Shown: piece after piece, positions 42,224 to 55,262 of the stretch | How the letters are laid out: each line of letters begins with the position of its first letter | How positions within the stretch are numbered: the stretch's first letter is position 1 | Source: Limnephilus marmoratus | Lineage: Eukaryota > Arthropoda > Insecta > Trichoptera > Limnephilidae | Length of the DNA: 64,000 bases | NCBI GenBank assembly: GCA_917880885.1 | Contig: OU862920.1 | Coordinates: forward strand, 36,367,019 to 36,431,018 | Reading direction: 5' to 3' | Notes under the pieces: model-generated | Database searches by the model: none | The model's input: the letters and a program-made list of their open reading frames with translations, nothing else | Told to the model about the DNA's origin: nothing | Made by a program: the position numbers and the translations under genes

Positions 42224-43502
42224 TAAAAAACTAAAATCAAAAATAGATGAAAAATTTAAATAAATAAAAAAAAATATATATTAAAATTTAAAAAAAAAAA
42301 CTGTGCAGGTTTCATTACACCAGAGCCGACATTTGAAAACATTTTACTGCTTCAGATAAACATGTTTTGCTTTATGGATACTAACATTTAATACCAAGAA
42401 GAATAATAAAAATATATTCGTTGTTTTTTTCGGATACATGGCGTAGATGAATATTTATAAAGCCGTACGCTCTTTCCAACAAGCTAAATCCAACACTAAT
42501 TCATATTGAAATTTGTGTAAGCGGGCTAGGCTTGTACAGCATAATGTTCATCCACCAAACATTTTATTCTGCTATGTACCGAACCAGACGACATAACGTT
42601 GATTGTGCGGCAGCAGTTCGAACAATCAACGGCAATATCGATCCACTGATCATGCGGCCTACCCGACAGATGTTGCTCAGAACTTACGAGAGCTATACCA
42701 ACGTGAAATCACAATGTTTTGTCAGCGTCCGCCAGCAATGTGGTAGAACGTTCATTAGCATTCGAGTTTTTACATTTTGCGAAAATACTTCTTCTATTCG
42801 TCTGCTGGTTGCAAAATTTTACAGTGTATACTCATAATTTATAGGGATAGTTATTTCTCAAAGAACTCCCAAAGAGTTCCAATAATTTAACATGTTTGCA
42901 ATGATTCATTCATTTGAATCACAAAGAAGGGATAAAGGCATAGAATAAAGAAGAAAAATTGAAGTGGCTTCCATATGAATGCGAATGGAACCAGCCCTTA
43001 AAAGTCTAACCAGCCTTTAAAAGTCACAATTTATCCAAATAGCCTAGTGTTCTGTCTCATTTACACTCGCCTGACATCGTAAATATCCATCCGATTCGAA
43101 TTTCGTGAACACAATTTTGTATTGGAAATTTAAGCCTCCATTGGGCAACTATTGGGATATTGACACGTGCAAATTTTACGTTATTCTATTTTCTTTGGTC
43201 TGTGATCTAAGTCAAATAAGATATATCTACGTCCTACGTATTATATCGAATCAAATCATTTGACCCACAGATTTACAACTTTTCTTCGCCTGCGGCCTAA
43301 TGAGGAAATGACGAATGACGAATGAACGAACTATTTTATGTATGTTGTACCTAACCACAATTTCAATAGTAACGACAAACAGTTTAGTTTGTATACCTGT
43401 GCTACATGTGTACCTTTAGAGATACGTTGCTACCAAAGAGGACAAAAAGTCGTTCAAACTTATAGAAGCGTTATACAATCGAATCTCTAAAATAGATTTA
43501 TA
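42224..43502. other. unassigned DNA
   Basis: A 101-codon plus frame at 42532-42837 shows no recognisable domain. Nothing else found. Confidence 0.35.
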
Positions 43503-43985
43503 TCTAATATATAAAATTCTCGTGTCACGGTGTTTGTTACCATACTCCTCCGAAACGGCTGGACCAATTTTGATGAAATTTTGTGTGCTTATCTGGTAGG
43601 TCTGAGAATCGACCAACATCTATTTTTCATACCCCTAAAAGTAAAGGGTGTTCCACTCCGAAGAAAATTATTTTCCCCATACATGAACTGTGAACCGGGG
43701 GAGGTGGGAGGGGGGAGGGGGAGGGGGGTGGAGGGGGGAGGGGGGTGGAGGGGGGAGGGAGGAGGGGGGAAAGGAACTCAGGAAGGGGGGTTAGCGGGAC
43801 GGGGGAAGGGGAGAAGTGGAGTGGGGAGAGGGAGAGGGAACGCGAGAGGGGAAAGGATACGCAGGGAGAAACAATTTAGGTCAAGGTATGGTATACGCAG
43901 GGAGAAACAATTTAGATCAATTCAGCTAATAAGTTGACAACAGTTTTTGATTCTGAGGCGGTACGAAGTTCGCCGGATCAGCTAG
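43503..43985 (+). mobile_element. short Helitron
   Basis: 5' TCTAATATATAAAATTCTCG and 3' GGCGGTACGAAGTTCGCCGG then ATCAGCTAG, flanked by A and T. GGCG...CGCC forms the 3' hairpin. A purine-rich low-complexity block fills 43690-43865, followed by a 30-bp direct repeat ('acgcagggagaaacaattta' twice). It is 483 bp and has no coding sequence. Confidence 0.85.
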
Positions 43986-45748
43986 TAATATCTAATAATA
44001 ATGTGAAAAAGCACCTTTATATTGATTGGTAGGTTTGAAATATTATGTGTTTTATGGATAGTTTTATATTATATAATATAATAATACCTGTGCAATCTAT
44101 GCACCCTGCGTAGATCGCATAGGTATTTGCATCGATGTTTAGTTTGGTCGGTATCTATATGTAATATATCCCTAGGAAATGTATTCATGCTTTATAATTT
44201 GCTTTTACAAACTCTATAAATCTACTCCATCCTTCGTGAAACCCAAAGCGGAACGATTCCACGAAGTACAGTCAACATTTGTTTAAGTTCGGTTTTAATT
44301 AAAACTTACGTCCTCTTGAAAAACTTCGGAAAACTGAGATCTATTCCGTAGTTCCTGTCACAAACATTAATATTAATATAATTTGCACATATTTCCTAGC
44401 TTCAACACTCGTCGCATCGAGTGCTAGAACCAATGCTTATGCTATTATTTGATTATTTCATATGTTCCAATTAGCATAGTTTTGCGTTGGTGACACACAT
44501 CCACAGGTATGTTTCAATACAATGGAATTGTTATTGTCACAAGACAGCAAAAGCACGGCTAATTAACATCACACACCATTCAGTTTGAAAGCATGTTTAT
44601 GTAGGAAAATATGTCTAACGACGAGTTGTGAAACTCTCACAATACGGAACCTTACAAAGACGCTGAACAACAGAATTACTCAATTCGTGTGCAGCTTTGA
44701 AAACTACAATAAGTCATGTTTCTAAACTTGTACACATGTTGAAGGAGAAACTATTTATTCTCTATGTAATTATAGCAACTGTGTCATTTGTGCCTCATTA
44801 TATACCTTCGGTCACAATTGTGTAAATAAGGCTTTTTCCAGCATGTGAACTCTTGAATTACATGTGAAAAGCGACGGAAGCGAAATGCTCCTAGCATCCA
44901 ACTCTTTACCGCTAACATAATATGTTAGCACTTTATGAAAAGGTATCGTCACTCAACTCAAGAACTGGGCAGTAATGCTATCGAGTTTTGTGAGGGGCCA
45001 TCACCCCCAAAAACATCAGAGATCAGTAAAAACCAAAAGCGTTTAAAGGAGACCACTTTCTCCATTGTATGGTTAAACAGCAACGACGAGAATTGCCGAA
45101 CTCCGCCGAAGATAGTTCGGAGAGAATAAAGATGGTCGTGGATTGCGAGGGTGGGTGGGGAGATGGGGGGAGGAGAGCGGGAGGATGTCTTGATTGAAGA
45201 GGAACGAGGATCAGCGAGGGGTTCGGCGAAGACGTGTTCGGAATGAAGTATCAAGGATGAAATAAACTTTACTGTCCGAAAATTGGATCCTTCATTTAAT
45301 TTCACATAATGACTCCATTGTGAAAAGGTAGAGGGAATTTGTGTAAGGGGATTTGTTTTCAAGGCAAATAAGAGGTGTTTACCCTCAAACTAAGAAGGCA
45401 CGTGTGGCGGTAAGAGTATTTATTAAAACACGAATGCTCCCAAAGACTCCTGGACTCATCTCTAAATTTAAAGATACCTACTCGTTCCGGTGCCTTCTCC
45501 TATCGGAAGGTTGCCCATCACGTATTGTGTCATATATACCCCACAGACAACAGCGCGATAAAATAATTACGAAACGGAATATGCAAACAATTAAACCAAA
45601 TACGTGTGCGATATTGTGTGTCATCTCATTTTAATTGATGCGGTATTTCCAGAATTGAATCAATATAACTCGCAAAAACCAGAAGCTTTGTGTAGCATTC
45701 ATCCATAAAGTTGAACAGAAAAAATCACTATAACGTAACGTTATAATA
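43986..45748. other. unassigned DNA
   Basis: Opposed frames lie at 44935-45362, and a 93-codon plus frame at 45353-45634. None shows a recognisable domain. The 45130-45240 part is G-rich. Confidence 0.35.
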
Positions 45749-45940
45749 CAGGGTGTTAAGGTACGTTTTTAATTTACTTGACCAGCAACGACATGTGGAA
45801 GAATTTTTTGTTGTTGTTTGATTTTGAAGAAAAAATTGTTAAAGAGTCACAGTACACCAAAATTTCATTCACCTTTTTTACCGCAAATAATGTATGGAAT
45901 CATTGCTTAAAGTAATTCAAGTACTTCCCTAAATACCCTG
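45749..45940. mobile_element. deleted long-TIR MITE, TA-flanked
   Basis: Same ends as 18366-18738 (CAGGGTGTTAAGG ... CCCTG), with TA on both sides. The central 180 bp and part of one arm are missing. Confidence 0.75.
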
Positions 45941-46051
45941 TACAACGTTACAACATAACTATAAGTATACATATTGAACAACAACTGTGGACGGTATATG
46001 TACATATACATTATGAATACACGGCATGAAATTTTGAATTCTTACTAAAAC

Positions 46052-46479
46052 CAGGGTGTAACAGCATGTACTCGAGAGAATTTATCCAGCGATTCCTGAG
46101 CATATTTCAAGTAAAAAATGTCATGTCATTTTGTCATTTTGCTGTCAGATGATTTTTTTTTCTATTAAAAACAAAAAATATATGTTTCAATCACATGTCG
46201 CTACTCTTCCCAACCCTGTGGGATAAATCCCTTCGCAATGGATTTTAGGTATACGCGCTCTGTTTCGTGTATTAACATGCTGATAGAACGAGACGCTACG
46301 CTTATCAAATGACCATAGGCTATAAACGCGCCACTCTCCTAACTAGTCAGTTGCGACGTGTGATGGAAAGATATTATTAATGTTTTTAATATACAGCAAA
46401 ATGACATGTACATTTTTTACTCCAAATATGCTCAGGAATCGCTGGTTAATATCCCTCGGGTACGTGCTATTACATCCTG
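46052..46479. mobile_element. diverged long-TIR MITE
   Basis: Left CAGGGTGTAACAGCATGTAC and right GTACGTGCTATTACATCCTG. The inner CCAGCGATTCCTGAGCATAT is paired with ATATGCTCAGGAATCGCTGG. Related to 18366-18738. The centre is 'caaccctgtgggataaatcc...gataga', unrelated to the other copies. Confidence 0.75.
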
Positions 46480-48117
46480 TAGAAGAAATAAATCAAATAT
46501 GTGTCATCCATTTTCATTGGTCCAATGTTTCCAGTGAATATTGATACAGCTCACGAAAGCACACATTATTCAGTACCGTCCAACTCCAAAGTGCAAAAGA
46601 TTAATTCTTTTGTAATGACAATCTGACAATGTGCCCTGGCTGCAGTCGAAAATAAATCGTTTTAAAGACTGAACAAATGCTTCATTACCATAAAATGACT
46701 GTCAGTAAATACAACACACTCGTATAATGTATATACTTTTCTCACCGCAAATTACATATTACTAAATTTTGATTCATTAATTTTACGTAAATGACATCTT
46801 ATGTCCGATTGTTGTGGATTTGTTTATGCTTAATATTTAATGGTTTATGTCGAAGGTGTCCTTAGATATCCGATTCTTTATAGCTTGTACATATGCTATC
46901 CACTGCTATTATCTGCATCAATCGTGATTAGCAACCATTGACCTGGGAGCTATTCTCAAAACATCCATTATTGTCAGAATTTCAAGTTGATGATTTCAAA
47001 AACTTTAAAATGGTATTATTAATTTTATTGAATGTATGCGCAAGAGCTCTTTTTTTATCTATAAAACTATTTCAGCCTTACTAAAAAACCCAGTGAAAAT
47101 TTTATTCAATTGACAAATGGCCGCGGATGTGAAAACATTTCTAATTAAAAAATGGAATTTTTATTTTACCAAAACATATTTGATGAAAGTGTACAGAAAT
47201 TTATAAAAAAACAAAATTTTAAAAATACTATTATTTGATTACCTTTTATATAATGAATTTGGAACGAAACTGTCACCTCACTTTTTCCTCGTGCATACAA
47301 TAAAAAAATAATAATAAATTTAAAAAAAAATTTATTGCCCAAAAACTAACCTAAAAAATGATACAGACTTTTATAACAGATTTCTTGCATCTCTAAAGAC
47401 GTTAATTTCTTTGATAGACACATTTATTAGATATTAATATTTAAAAAAAACACCACTTTTATGAAATTCTCATAAAATAAAATCCTTTAAATGTAAATTT
47501 AAATTTTCATGTTTTATATAAAATACTTTTTGACATTTCAATTTTCAAAGTATGATTATTTTTATTATAACTTGACTAAAACTTATTAAAAACCACTAAA
47601 ACACGGTAAATATATCAATTATACGAATATAATGGTGAATTAGTCATATTATTAGAAATTACCACCACATTTGAGTAATATTACACACACATCCGAGGAG
47701 TGATTTTTTTTTCGCGCATTCAAACCTATTTCATACTTATTAGTAATATGTCATGTTTTAGTGTATTTTTGTTTTATTCATGTTGCTGCAGCAACAAGGG
47801 TTATCGGGCGTGCTGTGTTTTTTTAGTAAGGCTGTTTAGGTTTACCTGATAGATAAAATCAATATAATCAATTTTTATGCTCCAAAAGCGAGAACTTCGG
47901 CCGACTCAACTGCACAACGACTCTGCATTCAGCATCGACATCTTCAATGTCATCTACCGGGAATTCTGTAACTATCTCTGAACATACGTCACAACATAGT
48001 TAAACTGCCCCCCCATGAACATTAAAAAAAAATGTAAACTTCTCCATTATTTTTTAGTTTTACGTCAATGTGTATACCTGTTTTATGGAGAACCTGAATA
48101 AAATAAATAAAAAAATC
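46480..48117. other. unassigned AT-rich DNA
   Basis: No gene, repeat or palindrome recognised. Confidence 0.4.
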
Positions 48118-48172
48118 ACAAAGCACTCTTTTTAGGGTGAATTGCCTAATTCAAAAAAATAAAACATAAGTA
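48118..48172 (-). mobile_element. Helitron interior fragment
   Basis: 'caaagcactctttttagggt' and 'gaattgcc' match positions 896-925 of the Helitron at 749-1212. Confidence 0.5.
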
Positions 48173-48199
48173 AATATTACAAAAGAAAGTGTACTAGAA

Positions 48200-48545
48200 T
48201 GTGCATTCCACTAAAACTCAGAAACGAGTCCCGGTACGATCAAATGAGTTATATGGTGTGGTAGCCCTCTATCCCCCATCCATGAAGAAGGTTCCCGTTT
48301 TTACCTGAAGGACGTACTTTTAAGATATAAGGGCAGAGAGTTTCGCCCTCTAGAAATTTCCAGACCATCCCGGAACATTCTTGAAATTCGTAGAAAGTTC
48401 GGGAATAGTCTGAAACGTTCGAGAGCATCCCGAAACATCCCAGATCATTATGGAACACTCCAGAACAGAACACTCTCATATCTCACTCACACTCACAGAA
48501 CACTATCAGAATGTTCTGGAACATTGTGGACCATTCGAAGCCTTT
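48200..48545 (+). repeat. repeat H copy 2, with HSE-like array
   Basis: Matches 34314-34600 in its left 170 bp. The right part is dense in GAA/TTC half-sites: GAACATTCTTGAA (48373-48385), GAAAGTTC (48393-48400) and GAATGTTCTGGAA (48509-48521). There is no coding or terminal structure that I can define. Confidence 0.65.
48373..48521. promoter_or_regulatory. heat-shock-element-like cluster
   Basis: Two perfect three-unit nGAAnnTTCnnGAAn sites and one two-unit site lie within 150 bp. This is the binding pattern of heat shock factor trimers. Function is unproven; it could be a decayed minisatellite that happens to fit. Confidence 0.4.
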
Positions 48546-49457
48546 TTTGTATGGGTGGGGGTGGGGCTACTCTTTGGTAAGGGTATCTAAAGCAAGATCC
48601 ATCGTGGGTTTACTGGTATTATTATTGCTTATGCATATTTGAAATTATGTGTATTTGTATTAGGTGAAATTACCTGCTGATATTTTATGGACTTAATAGG
48701 TGCTATAACCACGTAATAATTTAATTTAATATACTTTATCATTTTCATCATAATGAACTGAATATGTCTTATTAAACAAATAAAATAAAATGAATTATTA
48801 TCGTCAAAACAAAGAATTTTTTAATTTATTTTTTACTGTTATATATCACGTAAAAGCTTATACATTTGAGGTTCATGTAAGTATAAAATTTTGTGACACG
48901 CGTCAAAAGATATTTGCTAAATTGTCTGTAAGTGACGTTGAAAATGTCGATGGTCAATGCATTATCGTTCTGTTAAACAATTGTCCTCGCTTTAGGAGCA
49001 TAAAAAAGTGCATGGTATCTCCCACGAGTACACTTGTTAGGGACATATAAGATAACCTATTTCAACATAGTTGGATTAAGTATAGTTCCATATAAAAAGT
49101 GTCTAGTTTTATAATATTATATGCAAGTAAAATATTCATTTACGGTTTTCAGCCAATTTTTGTCATTTGATATCTTACATTACATTGCTTTTCATTTGAA
49201 ATAATAAAATTTTCTATATTAGGTAGCTAGAAAATGCACTCATATCTCTTGTATGTCAACGGCGAGAAAATTTATTACGTGTTCTCCGTTTAACGTTAAT
49301 AATGTGAATGCTGACTAATGAAGAGTCTATTAATGAGTTGACGCTCTTAACCCTGGCCTATATAGTTTTGTAGCTATAAAAGCAACCATTTAGTGACAAC
49401 TCCGGTTATAATTTAACAGTAGTTGTATTTATAATGTAATTGTAATGTAATTGTAAT
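48546..49457. other. unassigned DNA
   Basis: An 86-codon plus frame at 48790-49050 has no recognisable domain. Confidence 0.35.
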
Positions 49458-50466
49458 ATATTGCAATATCTCAATAATCTAACAATTTTAGGAAGTATTG
49501 TAGTTTAATCAATTGCTGGTTCCCTATTGAGCTCTTTGTCTTATCTTATATATTGCAATATCTCAATAATCTAACAATTTTAGGAAGTATTGTAGTTTAA
49601 TCAAATGCTGGTTCCCTATTGAGCTCTTTGTCTTATCTTATATATTGCAATATCTCAATAATCTAACAATTTTAGGAAGTATTGTAGTTTAATCAAATGC
49701 TGGTTCCCTATTGAGCTCTTTGTCTTATCTTATATATTGCAATATCTCAATAATCTAACAATTTTAGGAAGTATTGTAGTTTAATCAAATGCTGGTTCCC
49801 TATTGAGCTCTTTGTCTATTCTTATATATTGCAATATCTCAATAATCTAACAATTTTAGGAAGTATTGTAGTTTAATCAAATGCTGGTTCCCTATTGAGC
49901 TCTTTGTCTTATCTTATATATTGCAATATCTCAATAATCTAACAATTTTAGGAAGTATTGTAGTTTAATCAAATGCTGGTTCCCTATTGAGCTCTTTGTC
50001 TTATCTTATATATTGCAATATCTCAATAATCTAACAATTTTAGGAAGTATTGTAGTTTAATCAAATGCTGGTTCCCTATTGAGCTCTTTGTCTTATCTTA
50101 TATATTGCAATATCTCAATAATGTAACAATTTTAGGAAGTATTGTAGTTTAATCAAATACTGGTTCCCTATTGAGCTCTTTGTCTTATCTTATATATTGC
50201 AATATCTCAATAATCTAACAATTTTAGGAAGTATTGTAGTTTAATCAAATGCTGGTTCCCTATTGAGCTCTTTGTCTTATCTTATATATTGCAATATCTC
50301 AATAATCTAACAATTTTAGGAAGTATTGTAGTTTAATCAAATGCTGGTTCCCTATTGAGCTCTTTGTCTTATCTTATATATTGCAATATCTCAATAATCT
50401 AACAATTTTAGGAAGTATTGTAGTTTAATCAAATGCTGGTTCCCTATTGAGCTCTTTGTCTTATCT
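49458..50466. repeat. satellite, 11 copies of a 92-bp unit
   Basis: Units start at 49461 and every 92 bp to 50381 without length change. Each carries ATATTGCAATAT (a perfect palindrome), 'aataatctaacaattttagg', 'agtattgtagtttaatcaa' and 'tgctggttccctattgagc'. Copies are nearly identical: the first has 'aattgctgg', one has 'tctattct', one has 'aatgtaac' and 'atactgg'. The homogeneity implies recent amplification or conversion. Confidence 0.95.
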
Positions 50467-52259
50467 ACAAATTAGGAAATTGTATTTTGTGAAGTCTAAA
50501 GCCTCTAAAATTCTAGAAAGAATTTCTGATAATTTCATTAGGAGATATGAATTATTGACGAAGCCCGGTAATAACTTCGAATTCTAGTAACCATAAAATA
50601 CAACATTTTGTATGAAAACAGTCAATACTCATACAGATAAGTCGTAGTGGTATCTGTTATACCGATTATTTAATGAAAGGTACTCTGAGCAACTAGTGCT
50701 GTAAACTCTCTTAAGCATTTAGGTACACGGGTCAAAAATCGAAACACAGTTGACGTTGATTTGCTATAAACGATTATACAAAATTCCAAGGGCTTGATTC
50801 TGGAGTGCTCCTTTTAGAAACTTATCCGTTCAACACTCCTCCCTCTCTCTAAAGAAACCCTTCACACTGCACAAATATGATAGTTACCATGAAGAAAAAA
50901 AACATGTTGATTCAACATTTCGTTCTGACAGAATTATCGTTCCATTCGAGGCGCTTTGGCCGAATAAGGTTATACATATAAATATTAAACCCGCGAGAAG
51001 TTTGCAACAAAGTGTTGCAACACATCGCGCCGGTATTTATGTAGCAAAATCAACGTTTTTTTATAAATTATTGGCCGCCATTTCCAGCTCGGGTAGATAT
51101 TTATTATGTAACCACATCAAGCATCGTAGTGCCCGATCCGGTGACATCACCGCCGCTGAATGCCATTATTCAAGACCATAATGGAATGAGGTAAATGCGT
51201 TTTTCAAACCGCAACAATGTTGTCTTTGTTTTTCATTGTTGGCCGCAACTAGCACTGGTTTTCAGCATTATTGTGAAACCTTGCACTCAAATTAGCTATA
51301 ATCCTAAGTGCTACTTATCCTAATGCTATTTACACCATTTATTAAAAAAGTAAATATTTTGGTTGCACGACTGAACACATTTTTTAAAATCTCGAAAGAA
51401 TTTTGGCAAATTAGTTGGAATAATGCCCATTAAATTCAAACAAGAGTTGTATGTCTCGTCTTTTTCGTTAAAATTATGTATTTGAATTTGAAAATCATTG
51501 CCATTACCATAATAATTTGCTACGTATCATTATTTTTTTTTGCGAAAAACAGAAAACACCGAATAGAAAATCGTTTGATTTCCACGCACAATGTCATAAA
51601 TTGATTGGAAAAAAAATCGTTTTCACCCGTAGAGCTATTAACTTTAACATTTTTTAATAAAACAACTTCAAAATAGGAAAGCTCCTAGATTACATTTAAT
51701 ATTTAATTATATATAAATAAATATACAATGAAAACAATTATATAACTCATAATCTTGGGTATTAAAGTACTCAGAGGTATTTATATAGATGGTAAGGGTT
51801 TTAATTGGTTTATAAGTAAGAACCTTTTAGTAGAACATAATACCTAGTTCGTAAATGTGGAAAACAAACTATTATATCCATTCTGAAGGTTGTATGAAGG
51901 GTAGATAGTTTGAAAATAAACGAAGGACGTTGGTAGTATATTAACTTGTCATTTTGCTTGTTATATGGGAACATGCATTGAAAACTTTGTACTTATATCT
52001 GTTTTCACGTATTATTATTACGTAGCAGTATTTTGCTACGATAATCATAGTGTGCCTTTATTGTGCATTATCAAAAAAACATTGAATATGAAAATAACAG
52101 ATATGGTACGATCCTTGCTCACTTCCGTTGTGACTTTATGATACATTGACGAATCATCATTTATTTATCCGTTCAGCTATAATTGACATATCATCACAAT
52201 ATTTTTTGTATTACTATCTTTATATAACGAATAAAAACGCGATTAAATAATAAAAACTC
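50467..52259. other. unassigned DNA
   Basis: No gene or repeat recognised. 51060-51180 is slightly GC-richer. Confidence 0.4.
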
Positions 52260-52640
52260 ATCTCACTCTTCATGACTCTCCTAGCCTCCTCCTACATCTT
52301 CCTGCTTCATCCTTCCTTCTCTTGGACTTCCTTCTTTCTGCCTCTTCTTGGCTCTTTCTGGTTCTTCTGGTCTCTTCTTGCTCTTATGTATTCTTGCTTC
52401 ATCTCGGTTTTTCTTACTTCTTTATGTTTCTTCTTCACTCTTCTTCACTCTGCTGGTCTCTTCCTATCTTCTTGCTTCATCCTGCCCTCTCTTGGACTTT
52501 GTTCGCTTTTCTTGTCTATTATCTCCCTTTAATGTTACTTATTTGCTCTTCTTGCCTCTTTTTGTTGTATTTGCCACTCTTGCTTCTTTTTTTTAATACT
52601 CTTCATGTATTTTCTTGTATCTCTTTTTTTAGATGTTGGC
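52260..52640. repeat. pyrimidine-rich degenerate repeat
   Basis: About 380 bp of C/T-rich sequence built of variants of 'cttcttgcttcatcctgcc' and 'ctcttggactt', each present at least twice. It keeps all three plus frames open, giving leucine/serine/phenylalanine-rich frames that look membrane-like but are compositional artefacts. Confidence 0.7.
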
Positions 52641-53744
52641 TTGTTTACGTAAATTAGATTATTTATGTAAAAATCCCTCAAAGAAAGATGCGAAGCTTAT
52701 CGTGGGATCGTTTATTTTTGTGGTTTAGTAATTGTTAAATGTTTACCATTACTATAAAATATTACTATTACTATAAATACACAATACCATAGCACAATTT
52801 AAACTAGCTTCAACAAAATGAATGGACTTTTTGTTTTCTCCACCACATTAGGATTTCAATTTTTATGGTATAATAATTGTCACAAGTACTAGCCTTAGTT
52901 GAAGTGAAGAAAGATATATTATTATAAGTAGGAACAAGAGAACACTATGAAAAAAATAGTGTTATAGCTGACGTTCGATTTTCAAAACTCTTCCTTCTTA
53001 TTGAACGATTGAAAAAATGCGGCGTTGTCGTACGGTAATAAGTCGTAGGATTAAACTCGAAAATTTGGGATGAAAAAACTGGGCAAATTTCGCAACGATA
53101 AAACCTACGGAATGAGGGATTAAGCTGGGACGAACCAACTAATTATGAGATGAAGATTATACTGACTACAAAAAGATATTTTTTGGTGTAGTAGAAGTCT
53201 TGCTTCCATCTGAGAACTTGAGTCCAAAATGGAATCAGTATGTGCCTAGCAGTTTTGGAGATATATCTGCCTTTGTATCTTTGAAGTCAGCAGTAGGTAT
53301 AGAAAAAAGCAAAACCAGAAATTATGGCGCACCCAAAACTGTTCTAAAACTCTAAGGATGGATACAAAATATTTGAAGTTAATTTTTATGTTCTGTGTAC
53401 CATCTACTAAAGTTCTGTTATTATATCATTATAGGCCAGTTGCTTCATAAAACTTAAATAATCACAGAACTTGAATAGAACTTACACAGAATGTGAAAAA
53501 TTATCTTCAAATATTTGATGGATTATTCAAATTTTTTGAAACAACCCTATCCTAAGATTTTGGCAGGTAACAATTCTTTTCTTGAAATGTAATCTGCGGA
53601 GGAACTCAATACTGAATGTATGTGTGTAACGTACATTAGTTATCCGTCAAAATCTAAGTAGGTAGGTACCTAAAATAATAATACCTAACAAGTTTCATTC
53701 CTGCGTGATAATATCATGCAGTGTAACTTGAATCTAAGGTAGCG
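52641..53744. other. unassigned DNA
   Basis: Nothing recognised. Confidence 0.4.
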
Positions 53745-53960
53745 TAGCCGGGTCGGTTGCATAATGGCGTGGTGGTATGTGCGAGGTACGAGGCATATTA
53801 TCGCGCGCTAAGAGAGGCCTAGCGCCGCGCCGCCGCACCGCGAGAATAGATGATTATAATATCCAGCCTCATTGGCTCGTGACGACACAGTCCGCGGGCT
53901 GCAGGCACAACTGCGCGCGGCAGTTAGCAACTCGGACACAAGGTCGGAGAACAAAAAAGC
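53745..53960. promoter_or_regulatory. CpG-dense GC island
   Basis: Contains 'cgcgcgctaag', 'cgccgcgccgccgcaccgcg' and 'ctgcgcgcggcag' in otherwise AT-rich DNA. An open plus frame (53777-54010) is arginine-rich and has no domain. A CpG-dense island may mark a promoter or first exon. No TATA or clear initiator is visible, and a transposon end cannot be excluded. Confidence 0.35.
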
Positions 53961-54815
53961 AATGTGCAATTAATGGTTTTCAATTGACGCGGCATGGCAT
54001 ACTTGCATAAACCGATAGTACAGAAGAGATTAGCAGATAGAAGTGTTGTGGGCTTATCCGTTCTGCTCGAAGTAAGGTCAATTTCCGCTACTTCTCATGA
54101 AGATTGATAATAAATCAGCTGTTAAGATCCGGAAGAGTTCAAGACGTGAAACGTTCACTTTTTTCGGCACCGGCGCATTGTCGGGAAACACGCCAAACGC
54201 AATACATGCAACAACGCTGATCTGAAGTCATTTAAATCTACAGTGACTACAAACCCGTACATAATTTTTGGAGCATACTTTGCGATTATGCCACAGAGCC
54301 GAACCCTTCATATTGGTAGATTTGTTGCCAAAATTATGTAAATCATCATTTAAAATTTAAAAAATGAATCGGCCTCCTCTTTTGTGCGGTGTTACGTAAA
54401 AGTACCCGACTAGGTCGGGTACTTTTGGGACTACCTCGCCGAAACCGGTTTGTCTCGTCATCTTACGAAAACACAGAGGCCGGATTTCTTCCAAGGCCGC
54501 ACTTACAAACTAACATAAAACATCTGGTTTTTTTTTTACAAAATCACGTTTTTTTAAGGGAAACCGTGACACATGCTGACTCACAGTGGAATTCAAAAAC
54601 ACAGAAACAGGGATGACTGAACCTTGTTCCCTTTTTCTTTAATTGTTTTGCATTGCTGTTTATTCTACTCAACCTGAATCGAGCATTACTAAACAAGTTA
54701 CAATCATAAATTTAAATTGTGAAGCTATGGCGTCCCTACGATTTGGATTTCGGATGAAACGGAAATGGCGTAAACATACTTCCCAAGTACACAAACTCAT
54801 CCACCTGCTCCAAGT
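53961..54815. other. unassigned, with module A scrap
   Basis: 54372-54395 ('gcctcctcttttgtgcggtg') is the complement of the module A 'ccgcacaaagaggag' box. A 13-bp hairpin follows at 54398-54426. Confidence 0.4.
54398..54426. repeat. perfect hairpin, 13-bp arms, 3-nt loop
   Basis: AAAAGTACCCGAC (54398-54410), TAG, GTCGGGTACTTTT (54414-54426). Confidence 0.85.
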
Positions 54816-54905
54816 TGAAGTGAAAATTTCTTTAGCACCGTTGTTATTTGAAACTGGATGAAATGAAAAATAGCGACACTAAAAAGAGACAAACACATAG
54901 GTACA
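54816..54905 (-). mobile_element. module A 3' part
   Basis: Complement of the module A end: TGAAGTGAAAATTTCTTTAG, then 'gcgacactaaaaagagac'. The 5' part is missing. Confidence 0.6.
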
Positions 54906-55007
54906 GAGAGTATTTACCACTCTGAAACGAGCTGCTACTATCTTTTACATTTACTACCTACCTGTGATAAAAAACATAGAGGTACAAAGACCTACCTAAT
55001 AAAAAAT

Positions 55008-55262
55008 CAGAGATTGCAATTCGCACGCAGTACAAGTAAAACCTTTACAAAAGTAGTAGACAAGAGTGGGACTGCTGCGAACCACCGCTCAAAGAGGAGA
55101 CCGATAGGCTACAAAGTACCCCATAAAGATGAGACCGATAATACTATCTCTTTCTCTCGCAGGCTAAATCCTATGTACGTATGTGTTTGTCTCTTTTTAG
55201 TGTCGCTCGCTTTTGTTTCATCGAGTTTCAAATCACCACGTTGCTAAAGAAATTTTCACTTC
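55008..55262 (+). mobile_element. module A element (near full length)
   Basis: Head AGATTGCAATTCGCACGCAG, then GTACAAGTAAAACCTT. The body has the 'caaagaggagaccgata' box duplicated. End GCTAAAGAAATTTTCACTTC. Confidence 0.7.

Noticed and set aside
42532..42837. Possible transposase helix-turn-helix relic in an alternative frame (EPDDITLIVRQQFEQ)
   Set aside because: The resemblance is short and several frameshifts are needed; not enough to call.
45353..45634. 93-codon basic frame
   Set aside because: No domain recognised and overlapped by minus-strand frames; a nearby GTAAGAG donor alone is not evidence.
52272..52657. Three overlapping hydrophobic frames that look like membrane proteins
   Set aside because: All plus frames are open because the DNA is pyrimidine-rich; leucine, serine and phenylalanine codons follow from composition.
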